Assembly: GCF_021869535.1 (NCBI RefSeq)
Contig: NW_026262690.1
Span: 14,409,001-14,473,000 of the forward strand
DNA: 64,000 nt
Direction: 5' to 3'
Origin: Mytilus californianus
Taxonomy: Eukaryota; Mollusca; Bivalvia; Mytilida; Mytilidae
Shown: one piece after another, positions 35,371-49,400 of the stretch
How the letters are laid out: each line of letters starts with the position of its first letter
How positions within the stretch are numbered: the stretch's first letter is position 1
Program-made: the position numbers and the translations under genes
Notes under the pieces: model-generated
The model's database searches: none
What the model was told of the DNA's origin: nothing
The model's input: the letters and a program-made list of their open reading frames with translations, nothing else

Positions 35371-35769
35371 TTATATAAGTCTAAAAACAAAGAAAATTGG
35401 TTGGAAGAAATCTCTGTGTTCGTGGCATTTTTTCTTTATGCTTTCCTAACTTAATTTATCTAAACAATACCGGCTTAAAGCTCCGACCATTTGATTTTCA
35501 GGAATAATCTTAAACTGTACAAGAATTTGTCAATGTTTGTCAGGTATATGTCGTATATGATCGAAAAGGACATCTTGTCTATCTTTTTTTTTTTAAAGTA
35601 ACCAAACTGGATTATTTTTGTACATAAGAAAATTTCCAAAGCAGAGTTCTCGAAATCTTTTTTTCCCTGGTGGTCCTTGAGGAAAAACTGCTGGTCCTAA
35701 CAAGTATTTCTATTGCAAAATACCAAATTTGTGCCGGTCCTTGCAAAATGTCGATGGACTAAACCTTCG

Positions 35770-36745
35770 GACCACCACTTTACGAGAATCTTAATTGTAT
35801 ATGCATACTGGGTATACAAGGTCATGGTGTTTCTCAGACTGTTTTTAACGCCAAATCCGTTGGTTGTGTACTGATTGATACTGTAGTCTCAGCGAACATG
35901 ATTTATTTATTAGTTGTAATTGGCTATGAACAAGCTTTCCATAAACTGCAATACTCTTTATTTCGGTATTTCGTGTCTATTGTTTTAGTGTTAGTTGTTT
36001 TTGTGTCTCGTACCGATCTTTCAAGTTAATCCAATTGCAACTGGTTTTTACATTTTTTTCTTATGGTTTAGTTTTGGTTGTTGGTTGCTTAACGTCCAGT
36101 GGCAAATATGTCATGCATGTCCAGGACGAGAACAAATTTACAATAAATACAATAGGTAAGTCTTGTAATTGGGACCGTCCGGGATAAGGTCGGGGAAATT
36201 CCGATTACCACAGGAAAATGAGGGTATATTGGATAGGGACAGAAATTTGGCCTTGCAATAGGCCACCTATGGACCCCTGAAAGAGTTGTTGCAAGGGTTC
36301 TTATTGTGCAGAGAGCATGGCACTCTCGCTACACGAGGCATCGAATTTAACGTCCCCATTCTGACCGGACGACTTATGTTGTACTGTTACACCACTGTCC
36401 CAGTTAAGGGGAGGGTTAGGCGCTCACAAACATGTTTAACCCTGTCATATTCTTTATGAGCCTGTCCCAAGTCAGGAGCCTGTAGTTCAGTGGTTGTTGT
36501 TGGTTCATGTGTGTCGACTCATATTTGATTTTTTGTAAATTGTTTTGTTATATATAATTAGGCCGTTAGTTTTTTCGTTTGAATTGTTTCACAATTTTCA
36601 TGTCGGGGACTTATATAGGTAGGAATTTTGTCATTGTTGAAGGCCGTACGGTTGCCTATAATTGCTTACATACACTTCATTTGAAAATTCCGTTGGATAG
36701 TTGCCTCATTGACAATCATACCACATCTTTATATTTTTATATTAT
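35770..36745 (+). mobile_element. Penelope-like family B copy (+), longer 3' part
   Basis: Includes sequence upstream of the usual tail (AAGGTCATGGTGTTTCTCAG, CTGATTGATACTGTAGTCTC), shared with 54450-54660. The standard tail runs to about 36745. Interrupted at 36066-36372. Confidence 0.7.
36066..36372 (+). mobile_element. ~307-bp short interspersed insertion with 6-bp target duplication
   Basis: Sits between two copies of CTTATG (36060-36065 and 36373-36378). The intact homologue at 54677 has a single copy. Body includes TTGCTTAACGTCCAGTGGCA near the start and CGAATTTAACGTCCCCATTC near the end. Class unknown; length suggests a SINE or MITE. Confidence 0.7.
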
Positions 36746-36749
36746 ATAC

Positions 36750-36840
36750 CTGACTTTTAAACTCGTGTTTTCCTGAACATGCATAAAGTATTTGTCACTG
36801 GATGTTAAAAATAAGCAACGAACAATTAATCAAGTTAAAC
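36750..36840 (+). repeat. Dispersed repeat tail
   Basis: CTGAACATGCATAAAGTATT TGTCACTGGATGTTA matches the tails near 11430 and 28710. Confidence 0.4.
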
Positions 36841-37023
36841 TCGTGTTAAATAAGGGGAAACCCATTTGATATTTATTTTTTTGGGAGTGAGGTGGGAGAC
36901 AGGAGGATTTTTAATATGAATATAGTGGTCTGGTAAGAGCTGAACAAATTAGACATGCTTAGCGACAGATCAAAATGAATAATAAATCCGCAAAAAATCC
37001 CCCTCCCTCTCTCCAGAATATCA

Positions 37024-37200
37024 AATAGTTGTCCCCTTACTGTTATTGTCCGTGTAGTTCTTATATCTATCCAGTTTATCGTCCCTACATGGATGTCCTA
37101 CTAAGACTGTCATACCATAAAAACGTTTATCACACAGCTCACATTCAATTATATCTGCATTCATAAATTTATTAATGTCACTTAGATTAAGCGATGCCAT
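37024..37200 (-). CDS. Unrecognised 59-codon frame with Cys/His cluster
   Basis: ATG at 37200 opens a 59-residue frame on the - strand. A C-x2-C ... H-P-C cluster (IECELCDKRF, then VGHPC) resembles a zinc-binding knuckle. It sits just past the 3' side of Penelope reverse-transcriptase remnants. It could be a small gene, a first exon or an element-encoded piece. Confidence 0.22.
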
Positions 37201-37439
37201 GTTTGTGATGTTCCTCTGCCGTCTAAACTACCTATTTAAAAGGAAGAGGTAGAAGAGAGACAGAAGGTATTCCTAATGCAAACAAACAGAAATGGACCTC
37301 TTCTGGTTCACTACCGAAGAACAAAAAAAAACACTCCCTAGCTTCAGCTTTGTATCTATGAATGCATTTTAAAAGTAAAGGTTAATTTTGAGTATTTATG
37401 GAAACGAAATCATTGACTCAATAATTTACCATAAATACA

Positions 37440-38600
37440 TAGATTATGTTCATTGAAATCAAAACGTCACTACAGACAAGGGCATAGCGAACGAGTTGAA
37501 ATATAGAAACATATATACAGTATGTAAGATGGTGCCAAAGGAACATCACCGTCCAAAACAGGAAATTTGACAATACGAACCGAAAAATCGTCCATCTTGT
37601 CGTAAATTTGTGTGTAGAGTTTCGTGTAAATCTTAAATCTCTTAATCTAGGAAAGGACCCTTATTGGTGTTTATATTTTATTTATTTAAAGTAAGTTCCT
37701 CTGGGTACATTTCAGCAGTATATTTAGAGAATTGTTGATCATTTAATGAGAAAATATCCTCAAGACAACAATAATAAGTGTTGTTGAATATATCAATTAA
37801 ATGGAATTTAATCGGTTCTATAAAAGTAAGTAATTTGTTAATTATAGTGAACATGTGTCAATAAATATGACACAATTACAAAGTTTGTATAGTTAATGTT
37901 GCACTCGGCCCATTAGACCTATAAGTCACCTTTTTGACAAATTTAGTAAGTTTATACAGTATCACGAACTACAATGTAAATATATTGCGTTTGGCTATAT
38001 ACTGTGATTGATAACAGTACAGGAACACGTCTGCTTTTAAAGGGGCGCAATTGATGCCCATAGGAATATCAACTTCTCGCTAAACTTTATAACCGAAACG
38101 TACATAAAGGAGAAAATTTATAGCTTTAATCATCTCATGACACCTCCAGAAAGTACAGAAGGCTTTATATGAGTCGCAGCAAATACAATTAAATAGATAA
38201 ACTTCTCTTTGATAAAATTGTGTGGAAGTGTAGTGTAAAGTGTTGATGAGTCAAAACTGTCAACCGAATTAAAAGGACCATTAAAAGCACGTAATTTAAC
38301 CAAAACATCCAAAGAATTTTCAACACTCCAAAAATAGCTAATTTTACTCTTTTCATATGCTTTATTACAAAAATTATTGATCTTTGATAGTAGTTAAGGA
38401 ACTAGTTAAAAGCACTGATAGAATAGTTGTAGAACACTTACTAGAGGCCGAGATGAAACGATATTTTATGGTTTTTGTGTAGTTTAGGTAACCAATAGAT
38501 AGTAGGGATCTTCAAATGTTTAGAAAAGGCCTTAAGCTGAGATGTGGTAATGATAACTATGGTTGTTTACTATATGACTCTCTGTGGAGCGCACGAACCT
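37440..38600 (-). pseudogene. Penelope-type reverse transcriptase remnant
   Basis: The - strand at 38312-38130 encodes FNGPFNSVDSFDSSTLYTTL PHNFIKEK, a Penelope RT N-terminal motif. More 3' pieces run down to about 37440; blocks such as ACATCACCGTCC and GGCATAGCGAACGAGTTG also occur at 62170-62270. Frameshifts and stops throughout. Confidence 0.65.
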
Positions 38601-38689
38601 GAATGTAGAAGAATGTATAATTTCATTCTTAAGAACTTCCGTGTAGAATTTACTTCATACCACCACTACATCGTTGGCTGCTTTGTAAA

Positions 38690-39620
38690 AATAATGAGAT
38701 GAGGTATGATTGGCAATGAGACAACTATCCACCAAAGTTCAAATAAAGTGGGTGTAATTAAGCAATTATAGGCAACCGTACGGCCTTCAGCAATGAGAAA
38801 AACCCATACCGTATAGTCAGCTATAAAATGCCCCGACATGAAAAATATGAAACCATTCAATTGAGAAAACTAACGGCCTAGTTCATAACAAAACAATTAA
38901 CGAAAAAATAAATATGACAGACATGAACCAACGAAAACCACTGAACTGCAGGCTCCTGACTTGGGACAGGCACATAAAGAATGTGGCGGGGTTAAACATG
39001 TTTGTGAACGCTCAACCCTCCCCTAACCTGGGACAGTGGGGTAATAGCACAACATAAAAACAAACTATAAAAATCAGTTGAAAAAGGCTTAAATCATCAG
39101 ATCGATACAAAGAAAAACATCAAACATAAACACAGACCGGACGTGGCAGGGTATTTATCCATCCCTCATCCCTAACAACAAAAAGGACACTAAGTACAGA
39201 TCTGAGAGTACTCGCCTTTACTGACAGCTTGATTAAAGCCAATAACAACTAATAAAAAAATCATGTATCTAAAACTGAAATATCAATCAGTACACATCCA
39301 ACATCCAATGGATTTAGTGTGAAGACGTCATTAACAGTCAGAGAAAAACATGACCTTGTGCAATGCCAAAATATAGGTATCGACAGATTGTAGTATCATG
39401 AAAGTTCATATGTGTAATATTTAGTATGGTTTTAATTAACTGATAACAAAATCAATATTACAATATTCAAAGATTATATAAATTTCCGGGCTCGGTAAAC
39501 AACATCACCGTAAAATTTAGGATGTGCTATTCCGTCTGAAATAAGTTTTTTACAGGTACAGACAAACTTGCAAACCATATCTTTGTATCTATGGAAGAAT
39601 TTTATTGTCGGTCCGTGCTA
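38690..39620 (-). mobile_element. Penelope-like family B copy (-), uninterrupted tail
   Basis: Begins (3' end) GATGAGGTATGATTGGCAAT GAGACAAC. It continues through GCTCCTGACTTGGGACAGGC and CAATCAGTACACATCCAACA to TTCCGGGCTCGGTAAACAAC. It is the reference that reveals the two insertions at 34025 and 34531. Confidence 0.75.
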
Positions 39621-40270
39621 ACACAAATCGCTTTGCGAGTAGTTGTTTACAGTTTCTATCTATCTGTTACATGTATACCTTTAAAGGTTAATGCCAAAAG
39701 AATAATATATGGTTAAAAATGTCATTTAAGGGCAATAACTCACAAAGACTTTCCAAAGATTAAATGATATTCGTATCTAACTTTAATCATTTTAGGAGGC
39801 GTCCTGATAAGCGACATTAATATTTTACTTAACTATCGGAATATCAAACATGCGTATAAATAGGATACTGACTAAATTTAGTTGCCTCCCACTTTCACCT
39901 CAAAAACCGCCAACCCCAACCCCAAAATCCGCTTTTTCAGTGCTTGTCGATAACCTTTTATGTACATGTATCCATAAGAACTTGCTCTTTATCAAGTTGC
40001 TAAGTATTTTAAGTATACCAACAAACGATGGAAGTTTAATATTTACTTTCATCACCTATGATCATTTTAATTCATCATAACAAACAGGATATGGTTCAAA
40101 TTATCATGAATAGCGAGACTAATTACTCAATCATTTTTTTGTTATGAACTCGGATTTAATACACCAGTCTCCATATGCATTGGTAAACATGCTAACAAAA
40201 TATTGATGGCTGTATGCTTAAATAAAGTTTCCTAGGCTAGTTGCCAAACATACAGAATAATATTGACTTC
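39620..40270. other. Upstream region of lactamase-like gene
   Basis: No repeat or gene recognised. Short open frames lack protein-like features. It is the proximal upstream region of the gene starting at 40329. Confidence 0.4.
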
Positions 40271-40278
40271 TGTTTTAA

Positions 40279-40285
40279 TATAAAA
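40279..40285 (+). promoter_or_regulatory. TATA box of lactamase-like gene
   Basis: TATAAAA lies 44 bp before the ATG at 40329. It would place the transcription start near 40310 with a leader of about 20 nt. Confidence 0.45.
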
Positions 40286-40328
40286 GCTTGATAGACGCTT
40301 TCAAATTAGAGAAAATAGATGACGGAAA

Positions 40329-40436
40329 ATGGCTGTTCGACAACTTTTTCTCGGCCAAATATTTGTGTCAAGTCTTCTTCTTGCTTTTGCGTCTGAGCCG
40401 ACGTTCGAGGATAAAGTTGACCAGACCATACAAGAG
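40329..40436 (+). CDS. Lactamase-like exon 1 (signal peptide)
   Basis: 36 codons from ATG to the donor AG|GTTAGT (40437), phase 0. It ends EPTFEDKVDQTIQE, which continues naturally into exon 2. The overlapping longer frame from 40288 is a shadow. Confidence 0.88.
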
Positions 40437-43400
40437 GTTAGTTTTAAGAAATAATATGTTTATGACGTCTTTGCACTTACTTGTAATCCATTCCTGGGAC
40501 TATTATACTATAGTATAATAGTATAATAGTCCCAGTCCATTGGATATGTACTGATTGATAATTTAGTCGAGGTAAATGTGGTTTATTTACTATTAGTATA
40601 AATTGGTTTTGAACTAACTTTCAGCAGCTGCGATCAAGTCTTTTCTGTGTTTTTTTCTTTTTGATAGTTTTTTTTTCTTTGTGCCGATCTGATTAGTTGA
40701 CAATTGTTTAAATATCTACGGTCAATGAACAGTAAATGGGCTGTTTCACTGATTATGTTAACATTTGGCATACAACATACAACTTTTACATATTGACCTT
40801 TAACTAAAAGTCCGTTTTAATGATGTAAAGTATTTATAGGGTCACAGACTTCGTCTTTTTTTTTAAATCAGTCAAAGTGGTGTTCTTGATGTAGAAAAAA
40901 ATACAAAATGCGACGAAAGAAGCGTAGCTTCGTCGCGTAGTAAAACTTTTCAAGCGTCATTTTTCCATGTTTTTCACTTCATACTAGGTACATGTAGCAG
41001 ATTTGATAAAACATAAATCTTATGATTATTTTGTATCAATAAAACAGAAATGTATGTGGCAACAATATATCACTTTTTACAAAAATCTATAAATTGGTTT
41101 TCGAGATTTTATGGTCTAAATACAATTTTAAGAACATTGTATACCGATTCCATGTGCTATCTATACAAATGTACATCAATTTTGAAAGAATTCGTCACAT
41201 ATTATGTCAGAAAATAAAAGAGATGAATGCATTATTTTTTTTTCGATATTTAGTTATAGTTTAACATGCCGCAGTTCTATGCAAAATCTTATACAAATCT
41301 CTGACGTTACCCATTTACTGTAACTTGACTTTAAAACAGCAATTGTGTATGCTCTGGCTGGACTGATAATCTACAACCCCGTCGTACGGGAGTTAATTAT
41401 CATCAAGGGTTTAAGAAGTAACAATGAAAATGTGTCTTTAGGACCTAATTAAATCTTTATACGTGGTGCTATAAAAATCATACGACAAAGTTACTATGTT
41501 TTTACCAAACTGCAAATTCAATGTTTTGACAGAAAATGCCTTGTATAAGTTACTAAATTCCGAACTAAGGGATCGGTCATTTGTAACCTGAAAGGGGGAG
41601 GGGGCAGAAATCAATGGGGACCTTGAAAATTTTTGGGAACGGATAGGAGGTATCCAATTTTTAAATACTTCACAATGGGGGGGCATCGAATTTTTTTTAC
41701 TAGATTTGAGCAATTCTGTTTTTTCAAACTTCCAAAAATTATAGCTAATTTGTTGATCACACTAAATTAGAATCTGCTTATTCAGCAGAAGAATGACAAT
41801 ATCAGGGATTGATGGTTTGATGCCTTAGTTTTTGTAGGATTTCTCAAAACTTTTCCATAATAATAAAACACTGATTATATTAATAGCCGTTTCCTTACAT
41901 GATTAATACACTGTGTCTAAACTACCCCGGCAAAAAATGTTTGGACTCGATAGTATCTAATGTCCGGTACGGTGACGGACAATCAACAGACAGAGAAAAG
42001 GTAGAATTTCTGTTTATTTATTTGTTTTTTTAATGACATTGAAGAATAAACATACACATATAACTATTTTCGATTGTGTAATGTAATATTTTCTACAACC
42101 GTTCTAGATTAATGGAGAAATAAGTAAAAAGGCACATGAAAATGGTGAATTGAGTGAACCTTGCTACGAATTTGTTTAATTTCTTTTTAAATTGTGCACA
42201 TTGTACGGAAAGCAAAGTACGGAAAGAAAGATATTAACACAGAGATTGCTTGGCTAGTCACTATGAGCACCTCAATATTTGCATTTCTGTGCATGGAACG
42301 AAAGAAATGGGTCATATCAAAATGGAAGGACCCTGTTTCGTCAATGTTGTTTATTACCTAAGGACCCGGTTTTGCCTCAGTATAGGACCCGGTTTTGTTT
42401 TGTTTTGAAACCATAAATTTATGAAAAGCTACGTTAACACGGATCTGAACATTGCCCATCGGAAGAAATTAAATATGTGAGTCAAAATGATGTTATAAAG
42501 ATGTTATTGCAATACAAACATGTCGTGTTAAAATATATTTCAAACTGGAACTTTTCAAAATAGGGAGTAGACATTTTTGGATGCTATACGTATACCTTAT
42601 TGAACTTATCTTCGAACTAAATTTAAATGGAAATAAATACTTTATAGCATGTACTTACATTAATTCCTTATGATATAAAAAAGAAGATGTGGTATGATTG
42701 CCAATGAGACAACTCTTCACAAGAGACCAAATGACACAGAAATTAATAACTATAGGTCACCATATGGCCTTCAATAATGAACAAAGCCTATACCGCATAG
42801 TCAGCTATAAAAGGCCCCGAAATGACAAATGTAAAACAATTCAAACGAGGAAACTAACGGTCTAATTTATGTACAAAAAAATGAACGAAACTAAATATGT
42901 AACAAAGCAACAAACGACAACCACTGAATTACAGGCTCCTGACTTGGGACAGGTACATATATACGGAATGTGGCGGGGCTAAACATGTTAGCGGGATCCC
43001 AACCCTCCTCTAACCTGGGAAATTGGTGTATCAGTACAACATAAGAACGAACTATAAAAATCAGTTGAAAAACGCTTAACTCATCAGATGGGTACAAATA
43101 GAAATACATCTAACAAATGCTTGTTTGTTTTCTATACTACTGTAATGATGTAAAAATAAGAAGATGTGGATGATTGTGTTACCATATCAATTTATCAAAA
43201 GAGTAAGGATAGTATGCTTTACTATACTATACGCTATGTTTACAATATATTTACTCATTCGATCATCCATTGACGGACAGTGAGAGAAAAAGCTCCGTTT
43301 TGAAGGCCGTACTTTGACCTATAATGGTTTACTTTTACAAATTGTGACTTGGATGGAGAGTTGTCTCATTGGCACTCATACCACATCTTCTTATATCTAT

Positions 43401-46400
43401 AAGAACATTTTGGATATCTCAAATCAAAAGTTTGCCTCTCGAACGTGTATTTTATGTCCTCTTCGAAATACACAAGTTCTGAACTTCCCTATTAAAATCG
43501 AAATAATTCTATCATGCCATGCTCTACGCTCATTTTAACATGGGTAGGCATTATATTTGTCAATATTTTATACCTTGCTAACGCTTGGTTTAAAAATTTT
43601 AACAAATATAATGCCTACCTATGTTAAAATGAGCATTGAGCATGGCATGAAAGAATTATTTCTTTTTATAAATAAAAGTTGGTTTGAAACATTATAACGT
43701 CCAATATCTTCGCTTTCGTCTTCGTAGAACAACCTAAGTGACAATTTAGCCCGTGAAAAATTACAATGAGGCAGCTTTTTATCAGAGACCAAATGACGTA
43801 AAAGTTAACAAATATAGAACACCGTACGGCATCCAACAATGAGAAACGCCCATACGGCATAGCAAGCTAGATAAGGCCCCGAAATGAAAACTGTAAAAAA
43901 AAAAACTAATGTGAACACTAACGACCTGATTCATGTACAAAATATTAAAAAAAAAAACCAAATACATGTATGATATACAGCAACAAAAGACAACAACCGA
44001 TTTAAAAGCTCCTAGATTCGGTACTGGCACATACAGAATGGCGGGGTTGAACGTGTAAGCGCCCCCTCCACCCCCCAAAAAAAATCAAGAAAAAAAATAA
44101 ACTGGTTTAACAGCACAACATATGAACAAACTATAAAATTCAATGAGTTGAAAAAGGCTTAACTCATTTGATTACAGAGCCCCTATAGTAAATATGCGAT
44201 TGGCGGCTGTCTCTGTTTTTTCGTCTTTTATTAAATTTTATGATGGTTTACGACATAGTTACATTATATCAGTGGCGGATCCAGGGGGTAGAGGGAGTAC
44301 GACGACCCCCCCCCCCCTTTTGGTGGCTAGAAATAATTATTTTATCATGTTTTTTATGATTTATATATAATTTTTTATTTAGCATAAAATCGTAAAAAAA
44401 GTTCCCCTTGCTACGCTCGGCGGTGTAAAATCCGTTTATGAATATGCCCTTTTCAAAAATCATGGCCTCGGTCCGCCCTTGCATATTGACAATTTTAAAC
44501 TTGACCAACGTGCTTAAATTGTAGAACACTTGTCAATGTACGATAATCATTATACAATGAAGAGATAAACCTATATATAATAGTTGTACTATATAGGGCA
44601 GTTGTTAACAACTTCATACTAGTGCATTAAAGAATTTGTTAATGTTAAAAAGAAAAAGAAGAAAAGAAAAGAGATAAAACATTATTATACATAATACTAT
44701 TGTAACAAGGAGGGGTAAACAGATTTTTAACGCACTATTACTGTGATCCTTTTCGCCGCATGGTAATTCCTTTTCTTGGGCGATTCTGCATGCATATACA
44801 TTTGTCTTATTCTCTTGCTTTATAATGAACGTTTAGTTTAAAATATTTATTTTCAAACGATCATACTGTCTCCCCCTTTAAGTAGAGCGGAACATTAAGA
44901 TAATCATCTTGTTGTCCAGAAAATCACATATCAAATGCGCGTCCTTAAATTTTCAAGGCCGTACACTTTTTAAGTTTGAACACTTAAATTTACACAGTTG
45001 ATATAAACAAATCTAATTGCGTTACAAAACCTTCATTTCTTTTAAATTTTTCCTTTTTTTATACAAAAAAAAATTGAAATTTGCTTTGTTTTAATATAGC
45101 AGGAATTCAAGTGTTTACGGATTCAAAAAGGTTATAAGTTATCCTCTGGAAGAAAATGTTTTTCAACGATCCCTCAAACTGCTGTTGAACGCCATATTTT
45201 AATTTTTGTCATGCGATTATGCATTATTTTCTATGACAAAACCGGGTCTGCTTTGTGAAATTTAAGGACAAAACCGGGTCGTACACATTGACAAAACCGG
45301 GTGCTTCAATTTTGACATGACCCACTTCTTTCATTCCATGCACAGACATGCAAATATTGAGGCGATCATAGTGAAAAGTCTTGAAATATCCGTGTTAATA
45401 TCTTTCTTTTCGTACCTTTCTTTCCGTACAATGTGCTCAATTTAAAGAGAAATTAAACAAATTCGAGGCAGGGTTCACTCAATTCACCATTTTGATGTGC
45501 CTTTTTACTTATTTCTCCATAGATCTAGAACGGTTGTAGAAAATATTACATCACACTATCGAAAATAGTTATATGTGTATGTATATTCTTCAATATCATT
45601 AAAACAACATATAAATAAACAGAATTTCTACATTTCTCTGTCTGTTGATTGTCCGTCACCGTACCGGACATTAGATACTATTGAGTCCAAACTTTTTTCG
45701 CCGGGGTAGTTTAGATACAGTGTAATAGTAAAACACATCACTGAGCATATAGATTGTATTAGTTTTAGATCAGTCAACCAGGGCATTTAAACATGTTTTA
45801 TATGAATATTTTTTCTTTATAACCTGGAGATGCTTTACCCTATAATAAAAACAATAAAATGTTTAAAAAGGAATTATAAAAAGATACCAATTTTATTTTG
45901 CCACACTCCGGTCGGCTCAATTTTTAAGATCCAAATCAACATATTCTTCCGGATTAGTATTTTTATCTGAAGTTAATTTACTAACTTCTCTAATGAAGGA
46001 TAAGAACAAGTGCTAAAATTGTATAAATTAGTAAATGTCAATGAGACCATAACAGGCATTTCCAAATTAATTAACGCCACCACCAAGAGAGAGCATATGC
46101 CCCCTTTGCTCGCCCTAAAAAATCATGTTATTTGATTTTAAGCATAAAGTTGTTCATTTTTTATTCTTTTCTCCCATTCGTTGGTATGTATTCCAATTTC
46201 CAGAATTACCACCCCACCCCTTCCCCCATTTTCATTAATTCTGGATCCGCCTGTGATTTAAGCTGTAGTTCCACTACTTACGTAATATTTTATTTTATTG
46301 ATTTCTCAAAATGATGTAAATAGAAATTGTATGCATGTATTTTAGTTATAAAGAATAAAAGTATTGAGAATTGTTGAGGGGGTTGAAATTTTCATGTTTT

Positions 46401-49400
46401 TAGAAGGGGCCTTGAATTTATTTTCATTCTTCAAGGAGGGGACTTCCAATATTTCCTCCCAGGTTTCCCAAATAAAAGAAAATTACCAGTCCCTATCCCT
46501 ATGCTTAGACCGTTAGATTTAACCAAACCGACTCGTGTAATTTATATGAAATTTAAATCCTCATGATTATATGAACTTGGATAAGGAAAATATTTCTGAG
46601 TGTGTAATAGATATTGAAAAGATAAAAAGTGGAAAATGAATTACAACTTTACTATGCCTGGACTTGGTTGATCAATTAGATAAGTTATGGATACACTAAA
46701 GTGATCTTCTTATTCACGGAAACATCAGCATTTAAATGCCACGAGTAACACGACAGGTGTCACATGCGATACAGGATCTGCTGATTACCCTTCCGGAACA
46801 ACTGAGATAACACCCTGTTTTGGGTGGGATTCGTGTTGCGCTGGTTTAGTTTTCTAAATAGCATTTGGTAGACTGTTGTTCGTCTTTCCGTCGTTTGTTT
46901 TTAGCCAAGGTATTGCCGGTTTGACTTAAGACAGACATACAACAAGGTTTAATTTGATTGTCTCTTTGCTCGGCTTCAATATTTTTCGCCTCTTGTTTTA
47001 TTCATACTTTGTTAGGTAGCGCTACCAAATAGTGAGCTTCTCGTGCAATACAATAATGCTACATATTATTTATATTTTTGACACAGATTATGAATCATTG
47101 CAACCAGTGGATCCCTGGTTTAACTGTCAGTGTGGTAAAGGACGACCAGATATTGTTTGCCAAAGGTTATGGTGTAACCAATATACCGGACAAGAAACCA
47201 GTAACAAACAAGACTCTCTTTCAAATCGGTTCGCTTTCAAAAGCTTTTGCGGCTACACTACTTGTCAAACAGTTGGCTGACAGTCAAAAGTAAATACAAT
47301 TCATTACATTGTGTTGATATATATATAGATATGATATAGATTACATATATTTATAAAGAACACTTCAAAAAGAGCAAAACACAACCAAAATAAAAACGAA
47401 AAGCAATACATTAACAATTTCGGATAACAATTAAATATCATAAGTCTTATATATAGATTTAGGTAGACCCGATTTCCTTCGAAAAAAAACTTAAAATAGA
47501 TCCATTTTAGATAAGTCTTTCGGTCGTTACTAAAATTAAATATATCGCAGCTTTTCTTTTCTACATTTAGTGATAGCAATATCATGGCGTATGACTGTTG
47601 GTATTAATGTGTGTGTATTAACTATTGACGAAACATTTCGCATCGCCCATCTTTTACTAATTTATACGTTTTCCCAGATACTAAAGTCATTAAAAAGACA
47701 GCTTCTCGTTAAATTCCTAAACAGTCCGTGTATCACTTGAACGTTTAGAAACTAGTGTTCAATGCTTTTTAAAGCAGCAGATTTATATCCATCCAACGAA
47801 ATTGAATGCTATAATATTCCATGAAAGGAATAAACACCCTACTTAATCGACAATTTGTATATTTCCCCTTTGATCTTACTGCCTTATATATATAGAATAT
47901 TATGTAAAATTATGCCACTCCAGTTATTAAATGTAATTTAGAAAAGGAAAAACATATCTGAAATGTCCTTTATTCAATCATTTATGCGATTTATTTTAGT
48001 TTTTTTTTACCGATAAATACTTAATTTTTGTCCGACTTTGGTTGGATTATCATATAAAATTGGCTGTATAATAAAACTAAATGTAATAAAAACATTACAA
48101 CATATGTATTCAAATTGATAGCTGGTAGCCTAACGTAAACAAAATGTCTAAATATTAAAGACGATCATTAAACGAAAAATTTAATGTTCTACGAATCATT
48201 AATGTTTTGTTTCCTTCTTAAGCTACAACCTCAACACAAAAGTGAAAGATTTGATGGATTCCGGATTTAGTTTTGTTCCTGGGAAAGAGGAGGCAACTGT
48301 AGTTGACATATTGGCTCATAGAATGGGCGTTCCTGATTATACAAATTTACGACTAGACCCATCACTTACCAGAAAGAACTTGCAAGAGTAAGTACAAATA
48401 CAGATTTACGACTAGACCCATCACTAACCAGAGAGAACTTGCAAGAGTTAGTACAAATACAGATTTACGACTAGGCTCACCACTAACCAGAGAGAACTTG
48501 CAAGAGTAAGTATAAATACAGATTTACAACTTGACCCATCACTAACCAGAGAGAAACTGCAAGAGTAAGTACAAATACAGATTTACGACTAGACCCATCA
48601 ATAACCAGATAGAACTTGCAAGAGCAAGTACAAATACAGATTTACGACTAGACCCATCAATAACCAGAGAGAACTTGCAAGAGAAAGTACAAATACAGAT
48701 TTGCGACTAGGCTCACCACTTACCAGAGAGAACTTGCAAGAGTAAGTATAAATACAGATTTACGACTAGACCCATCACTAACCAGAGAGAACTTGCAAGA
48801 GTAAGTACAAATACAGATTTACGACTAGACCCATCACTAACCAGAGAGAACTTGCAAGAGTTAGTACAAATACAGATTTACGACTAGACCCATCAATAAC
48901 CAGATAGAACTTGCAAGAGTAAGTATAAATACATATTTACGACTAGACCCATCACTAACCAGAGAGAACCTGCAAGAGTAAGTATAAATACAGATTTACG
49001 ACTAGACCCATCACTAACCAGAGAGAGCCTGCAAGAGTAAGTACAAATACAGATTCACGACTAGACTCATAACTAACCAGAGATAACTTACAAGAGTGAG
49101 TACAAATACAGATTTACGACTAGGCTCACCACTAACCAGAGAGAACTTACAAGAGTAAGTACAAATACAGATTTACGACTGGACTCATCACTAAACAGAG
49201 AGAACTTACTAGAGTAAGTACAAATACAGATTTACGAATAGACCCAACACTTACCGGAGAGAACTAGCAAGAGTAATTACAAATACAAATTTACGACTAG
49301 ACCCATCACTAGCCAGAGAGAACTTGCAAGAGTAAGTACAAATACAGATTTACGACTAGACTCATAACTAACCAGAGATAACTTACAAGAGTGAGTACAA

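Noticed and set aside
47304-47585. 93-codon - strand open frame
   Set aside because: Hydrophobic AT-rich frame within an intron, no start context or homology.
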